A stretch of 64,000 nt of DNA from Emydura subglobosa (taxonomy: Eukaryota; Chordata; Testudines; Chelidae): assembly GCA_007922225.1 (NCBI GenBank), contig ML679969.1, positions 17,357,999 to 17,421,998 on the forward strand, in the 5' to 3' direction. Below the pieces are notes generated by a model. That model did no database searches. It saw nothing but the letters and a program-made list of their open reading frames with translations, and was not told where the DNA came from. Of the stretch, positions 58,595 through 64,000 are shown one piece after another; position 1 is the stretch's first letter; the number at the start of each line of letters is the position of its first letter. The position numbers were made by a program, and so were the translations under genes.

Positions 58595-59575
58595 TTTTCC
58601 AGCCCGTTGGGCTATGTGCCTGCTATCCCAAGACGCAGCATACTTTTGTGTTCAGTTTTTTAGCTAGTTTCAGACTGATTAATGCAAAACCCAGTGGGCT
58701 TGGAGTTTCCAGAAGGGTAAAGGAGGCCTCTACATTTTGGAATGTTAATCATGTGCTTTTATTTATCCAGCACCATACTCAAGTAAAACCTGAGTGCTCC
58801 AGACTTGACATGTGCCATGAGGATGAGAGCTTTGGTGCACAGACCAAAGCTTTTAGGGAATAAGAGTGGATGATCTGAATCAAGACTCTTCCTTTGCAAT
58901 AGTGTCTTCAGGAATTTGGGATGCTCTCCCTTAGTGTCTTTGGCACATGAACCTGTATTTAAGAGAAGTTAGGATTTTCATAGAGAAACTGAAATTAGGG
59001 AGGGTTATGAAGCATGGGGGATTGAAAAACAGATTTATTTCAAATTTGATTTAAAGTGGGCAGCATGACTCCTATGTAATTCCTCTGAATCCAAGTAATG
59101 CTGCCTGCAAATGGAGTTGAGAATTATTCAGAGGAACATGACTTTGAGCTTGTCATCTAAACTATGGTAATATTCCTTCAAAGGAGGCACATTTGCAAAC
59201 ATTACTAATGATCTAGGGAATAGTTCAGTGTTTAAACTGAATTAAATGGGAATGGCTTATATGTGACTTAGGGTTTGATTGAGAGATGGATTATAATGTT
59301 CTAGAACAAATGGATTTTTTCCCCCTCTATAGACCTGGCAGTGAGATGTATGGAATTAGTCTGACTCTGCAGTGGGCTTTCTCTGGACCAATGAACTAGG
59401 AAAAAAATTACACAAGGGATTAGCTGGGGACTAAGGAGCCCTCTGACCTGTTCTTGGACAATTGACTAATCAGAAATACCTCAAGCTTTGTATCTAAGAA
59501 TCAGCCTTTTTGCTTTCAAGAAGGGGACACTGTCCACTTAGCTGAGTTAAATGAACAGATGAACCTACCAGGAGT
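58595..59575. other. unique DNA, no supported gene
   Basis: No frame of interest or clear repeat boundary is visible upstream of the long CR1. Confidence 0.4.
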
Positions 59576-59652
59576 TTCAGAGGTAGTTTAGAGAGGATGT
59601 GTGAGAGGCTTTCTTTCTAGGTCTAGTTGTGTGTGTGATTTTTTTTTTTAAG

Positions 59653-60989
59653 ATGGCCTGTGACGGAACAGTGGTGGTGACTTGCAAACGGATGTGCCAT
59701 GTTTTCTTTCCTCTTGTAGCCAGAAGGGATATCCTATGCATAAAATGCAAGGTGATCACTGTGCTGGAGGAAAAAATTGGATTGGAGGGGCAAGTACAGA
59801 CACTAGTGAAAAACAGAAGCTGATTTGTTCCTAACCAGCCAGATTTGGGAAACATCAGTACCCCAGGGACACGGGAAAATGGAGGTGGCCACCAAAGAGT
59901 TGGAGAGAGAGGAAGTCAGAGAGGAGACCTGGAAGTTCGTTATCACCAGAGGCAAGGTGACATTCCACACAGCTGGAGACAGATGAGGATGGGCAGGCTG
60001 TGGCCACCAGAAAGAAGGGGAACAGGAGGAATTCTGCAGTTAGACATTTTTAATCAAGACAAGGTCCTCAGCATGAAACTGTAGAAGAGACCTCTCAAGA
60101 TCCAGTTGGTCCAAGGGAATGGAGAGGTGTATGGGACGCACCCATGGATGACAGCTTGGCCCAAGCTGCAAGAAAATCAGGCTTGCCCACAAAGAGGTCT
60201 CCAACCATCCAAGGAAGGCAGACGGTCCTTGCTGGGGATTCAGTACTCAGAAGAATGGAAAGAACATCCTGCAAGGGTGTAAGCCATGGGCAAAGTGCCC
60301 CCCTTGAGGGCTGCGAGGGGAGCGAGGCCTAGTGGTTGCGCTGTAATCTGTGGCCAGCAGAGACATTGTGGGAAGGGGATTCTTAATGTCCAGGACTCAC
60401 TGGTGGGAGAAGGGGAAGGGAAGATATCCCTCTTTCCTCTGGCTGTCCTGGGGTTGGGATCTCCCTTCTGTCCGGGAGGGCTCCTCTTTGTGGGTAGTGG
60501 TGTTGGACTCAGGGCCTGCTTCAGCTCTGCTGGAGCTATGGGCTACAGGTCAGTTTCCTTCCAGCTCTGCCACCCAAATGAACTGCTCTTCCTTCCATCT
60601 GATGGAGCATTTGCTGCAGGTGTGTCACGTCAATGCTGGACTGGCCCAGAATGAGCCCTTAATCTCTGGTTTCCCAGTGTGGGGTTTGTATACCCCATCA
60701 CAAAGGGACAGCAGGACTAGTGGACATGAGATGCCACTCTCAAATTGTCCAAGCAATCTCTGAGATTCTCCCTATCCCACAAGTGAAGGAAGATAGAAGG
60801 CAAAAGATTCTGGAAGTGAACTACTGGCTAGGTGAGTGGTGGAGGTTTTTGATTTTTGGTTTTGTGGGGTATTGGTCCATCTTCTCTGTCAGAATGACAT
60901 ATAATTTGTATGGCCTCTACTTCAGTAGAAAAGGAATCAATCCCTTTGGGGACAGGCTGGCCAGAGTAGTCAGGAGGGCATTAAACTAA
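59653..60989 (+). pseudogene. CR1 ORF1: zinc-finger-like N-terminus and SGNH hydrolase domain
   Basis: The N-terminal piece (59653-59820) has C11 and C15 and a later CIKC pair followed by VITVLEEKIGLEGQVQTL, a Cys motif plus short coiled coil as in CR1 ORF1. The SGNH-type esterase starts with block I, VLAGDSVLRRME (GDS at 60234-60242). Its end (60720-60989) reads ISEILPIPQVKEDRR, NYWLGEWWRF and FSRKGINPFGDRLARVVRRA. Block V, which in the family is D-G-L-H, here reads YGLY, so both the catalytic Asp and His are changed. In intact elements this protein binds nucleic acid and has esterase activity; this copy is dead. Confidence 0.75.
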
Positions 60990-61104
60990 TCACAAACAGG
61001 TAGAGTAAAAAGAGGGAAGAAGTGTGCATTCATTTAGCTTAGAATCGAAAAGTTGAGAACAAAATTAATCAAGAAAAAGGACATGAAGAAAAGAAATTCT
61101 TTAA

Positions 61105-63703
61105 TTGCCTATACACCAGTGCAAGGAGCCTGGGTAACAAACAAGAGGAATTGGAATTGCTCATTTTTTAGCATAAATTCGATTTAGTTGGTATTACTGA
61201 AAACTGGTGGGTTGATTCGCATGACTGGAATGTTCACATCAATAGTTATAATCTATTTAAAGGAAGGATTGAGAGGAGAAAAAGAGAAGGGGAGCGACAC
61301 TCTGTCAAAAATGGCATGACCTGTTTGTGAGTCACTGATAACTCGAAAGAAAATGATCTTGAATGCTCATGGATCAATGTCCTAAAAGATAAAGCACAAG
61401 ATGGAGTATTGGTGTCTGCTACAGACCATCAAATCACAGTAGATATCAGGAGGATCGGCTCCTTGCACACATGTCTATAATGTGTAGGGAAAAAACTGCT
61501 TGATCATGTGGGACTTTAGTTTGAGTGATATATGCTGGAGGTCTCATGCTGCCAATACAGAATTTCTAAAGATTATAGCTGACAATTTCCTAACTCAAAA
61601 AGTGTTACATTCAATAGGGGGGGAATTCTATATTAGACCTAATCTTGACAGATAAAGAAGAAGTGATCTCAGAGCTAACGATTAATAGTAGCTTAGATAC
61701 AAATGATCATGACTTGCTCAGATTTATAATGTGCACACAAAAACACTCCCAACCGGTAATATATATGCTTGGTGCTTTAATAAGGACAATTTCACAAAGC
61801 TGAAAACAATTGAGACAAATCAGCTGGAAGGAAGACTTTAATCAGAAAAATGTGACTGATGATTGGGAATTGTTTAAAAACACTTCACTAAAATCCCAAA
61901 AAGCCAAAATCCCACAACTGAGGAAGAATACCATATTGGTTAAAAACTTAACCTGATTTAGAGGGGAAGTGAATGCAGCTATAACAAATTTAAAAATATT
62001 ATATAACAAATGGAAGAAAGGGAGAAAATGATATTAATGAATATAAATCAGAAGTTCAGAATTGTAGAAAATTGATAAGAGAAGCAAAGGGACACAAGCA
62101 GAAATTTGTGTCCAGCAGAGCTAAGGAAAGTAAGGAGCATTTTTTAAGTATATGAGGAACAAAAATGAATCCTGACAAGGGCATTGGTTCATTACTAGAT
62201 AAAAATGGTAGACTCATCAATAACAGCAGAAAAGGCAGAAGTGTTAAAAAAAATTCTGTTGTATATTTTGGGGGAAATGATGTAGCTATAGCATATGATA
62301 ACACCCTTTCCATTCCACTAGCATCTCAGGAGGGTGTTAAACAGCAGCTACTAAAGAGAGACACTTTTAAATCAGCAGATTCATATAACTTGCATCAAAG
62401 AGTTGTAAAAGAGCTGGCTGAGGAGCTCACTGAACCATTAATGTTGGTTTTAAATACATCTTGGAACACTGAGATGTTCCAGAATAGTGGAAAAAAACTA
62501 ATCTTGTGCCAATATTTGAAAAGGGTAAACAGGATGACCCAGGTAATTATAGGCCTGTTAGTCTGATATCAGTCCTATGCAAGATAATAGAGCATCTGGT
62601 ATGGGACTTGACTAATAAAGAATTAAAGGAGTGTAATATAGTTAAGGCAAATCAACATGAGTTTGTGAAAGACAGATCCTATTAAAATAACTGGGTATCT
62701 TTTTATCATAAGATAACAAGCTTGGTTGATACAGGCAATAGTGTTGGTATAATATACTTTGTCTTCTATAAGGCATTTGACTTGGTATTTTGATTAAGAA
62801 CGATATAAAATTAACATGGCATACATTAAATGGATTTAAAAGCTGGCTAACTGATAGGTCTCAAAATGTAACTGAGCAGGGAATTGTCATCAAGTGGATG
62901 TGTTTTCTAGTAGGGTCCCGCAGTGATTGGTTCTTGGTCCTATGCTATTGAACATTTTCATCAATGATCTGGAAGAAAACAAAATCATCAATGATAAAGT
63001 TTGAAGATGACACAAAGTGGGGGACTAGTAAATAATGAAGAGGACAGATCACTGATTCAGAATGATCTGGATTGCTTGGTGAACTGGGTGCAGTCAAACA
63101 GTATGCATTTTAATATTGCTAAAGGTAAAAGTATACATCTAGGAACAATGAATGTAGGCCATACTTACAGGATGGGGCACTCTAACCTGGGAAGCAGTGA
63201 TTCTGAAAAAGATTTGGGGGAGGGGGAGGTGGTGGATAATCAACTGAGCATGAGCTCCCAGTGTGATGATGTGGCCAAATGAGCTAGTGTGATCTTTGTA
63301 AGAATAAAGAGTAGACTTTCAAGCAGGAGTAGAGTGGTTATTTTACTACTTCAATTGCCACTGGTGTGACTGATGCTGGAGAATAGTGTGCCCAGTTCTG
63401 GTGCCCTAAATTCAAGAAGGTTGATAAATTGGAGACAGTTTGGAGGAGAGCCATAGAATGATTAAAGGATTAGAAAACCTGCATTATAGTGATAGACTCA
63501 AGGAGCTCAGTCTATTTAGTTTAGCAAACAGAAGTTCAAGGGGTGATTTGATTATATTCTATAAATACCTGTATGGGGAACAAATATTTGATAGTGAGCT
63601 CTTCAATCTATCAGGGAAAGGTATAACACAATCTAGTGGCTGGAAGTTGAAGCTAGACAAATTCAGACTGCAAAACTGGTGTAAATTTTTAACCGTGAAG
63701 TGA
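61105..63703 (+). pseudogene. CR1 ORF2: endonuclease and RT, decayed
   Basis: The apurinic-type endonuclease starts with NCLYTSARSLGNKQEELELL, then an in-frame stop, then HKFDLVGITENWWVDSHDW, where the catalytic Glu (ITE) is preserved (about 61190-61220). RT traces include KELAEELTEPLMLVLNTSW (62400-62465), the equivalents of RPVSLIS and KIIEH, and at about 63000 the sequence FEDDTKWGGLVNNEEDRSLI, where FADD has become FEDD. The C-terminus appears at 63450-63700 as MIKGLENLHYSDRLKELSLF. Many frameshifts mean that it encodes nothing functional. Confidence 0.82.
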
Positions 63704-63715
63704 ATGAACCACTTG

Positions 63716-64000
63716 GTCTCTCCACTGTACAGTGAGATTGTAGGCTAGGGTGCTTACTAGTGCCTGTGGGATGTAACTTACTGTGGACTTTGCATAAGTA
63801 GAGGCCTTTGTTTTAAATACCATTTGGGAGGTTCCAATTAGGTTTTTTTTGTGTATGTGAGCATGGTAGGATTATCATTGAAATGTTTTGGATTTTAAAC
63901 ACAAGATTTGCAGTGATAGAGAGAGGCCAAGGCATCCAGATTAACAAAGAGGCCACCTAGTTCAGACCTCTCTAATGACTCATCATGATACATGAATGAG
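63716..64000. other. no supported feature at the window end
   Basis: The final bases (63905-63980: gagaggccaaggcatccaga, cacctagttcagacctctct) may be an old CR1 or other repeat scrap. I could not fix its identity. Confidence 0.35.

Larger units (their letters stand above)
59600..63715 (+). mobile_element. long, decayed CR1 LINE (ORF1 and ORF2)
   Basis: This is the most complete CR1 in the window, about 4.1 kb. In order it has the ORF1 N-terminus (59653), the SGNH-like esterase domain (60224-60989), the endonuclease (from about 61110), the RT (about 62160-63280) and the C-terminal domain (63440-63703). The 3' untranslated region with the usual CR1 terminus is missing, so the copy is truncated or diverged at its 3' end. 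Many stops and frameshifts show great age. The exact 5' boundary near 59600 is uncertain. Confidence 0.85.

Noticed and set aside
1..64000. CRISPR arrays, operons or prokaryotic systems
   Set aside because: No spaced identical direct repeats, no gene clusters; repeat content is vertebrate.

Overview
The window looks like nuclear DNA from a non-avian sauropsid, most likely a turtle (a crocodilian is the main alternative). The reasons are several CR1 LINE copies of different ages, a Penelope-like element (PLE) with a GIY-YIG endonuclease, tRNA-derived SINEs with a tail I associate with turtle SINEs, MIR/L2-type relics and several palindromic MITE-like elements. The assignment is an inference from repeat content. 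No host protein-coding exon, functional tRNA or rRNA gene could be supported. The sequence reads as a gene desert or large intron. The only long clean reading frames belong to transposable elements.

Layout. 0-7 kb: mostly unique AT-rich DNA with old MIR/L2 pieces, one MIR apparently split by a palindromic element (3.5-3.9 kb), and a perfect hairpin at 4.77 kb. 7.2-9.5 kb: tRNA-derived SINE heads in opposite orientations, then two adjacent plus-strand CR1 3' ends. 9.5-19.8 kb: essentially unique. 19.86-20.9 kb: a SINE, a minus-strand CR1 with a short inverted CR1 inside it, and a palindromic repeat. 20.9-27.5 kb: unique DNA with one MIR and one CR1 scrap. 27.5-29.3 kb: a 1.8-kb minus-strand CR1 covering much of the reverse transcriptase (RT). 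31.4-33.0 kb: LINE scraps and a compound tetranucleotide microsatellite. 33.8-34.9 kb: the PLE, with an open frame through the end of its protein and a hammerhead-like tail. 35.3-38.0 kb: a three-layer nest (plus-strand CR1, minus-strand CR1 inside it, and a small SINE-like repeat inside the host CR1). 40.1 kb: a 5S rRNA pseudogene. 41.6-46.8 kb: four MITE-like elements. 48 kb: a degenerate GC-rich minisatellite. 49.3-49.7 kb: a second hammerhead-like tail preceded by a large inverted repeat. 51.8-52.0 kb: a degenerate 22-bp tandem array. 55.2-56.4 kb: a minus-strand LINE fragment of another clade with a MITE inserted in its RT. 59.6-63.7 kb: a long but decayed plus-strand CR1 retaining traces of ORF1 (zinc-finger-like N-terminus, SGNH-hydrolase domain) and ORF2 (endonuclease, RT).

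The elements do not form a pathway. Together they record successive retrotransposition: old MIR/L2, then decayed CR1 and LINE copies, then younger CR1s and the PLE. The most interesting signals are the hammerhead-like folds at the ends of two PLE-type tails and the previously unremarkable-looking 22-bp array.
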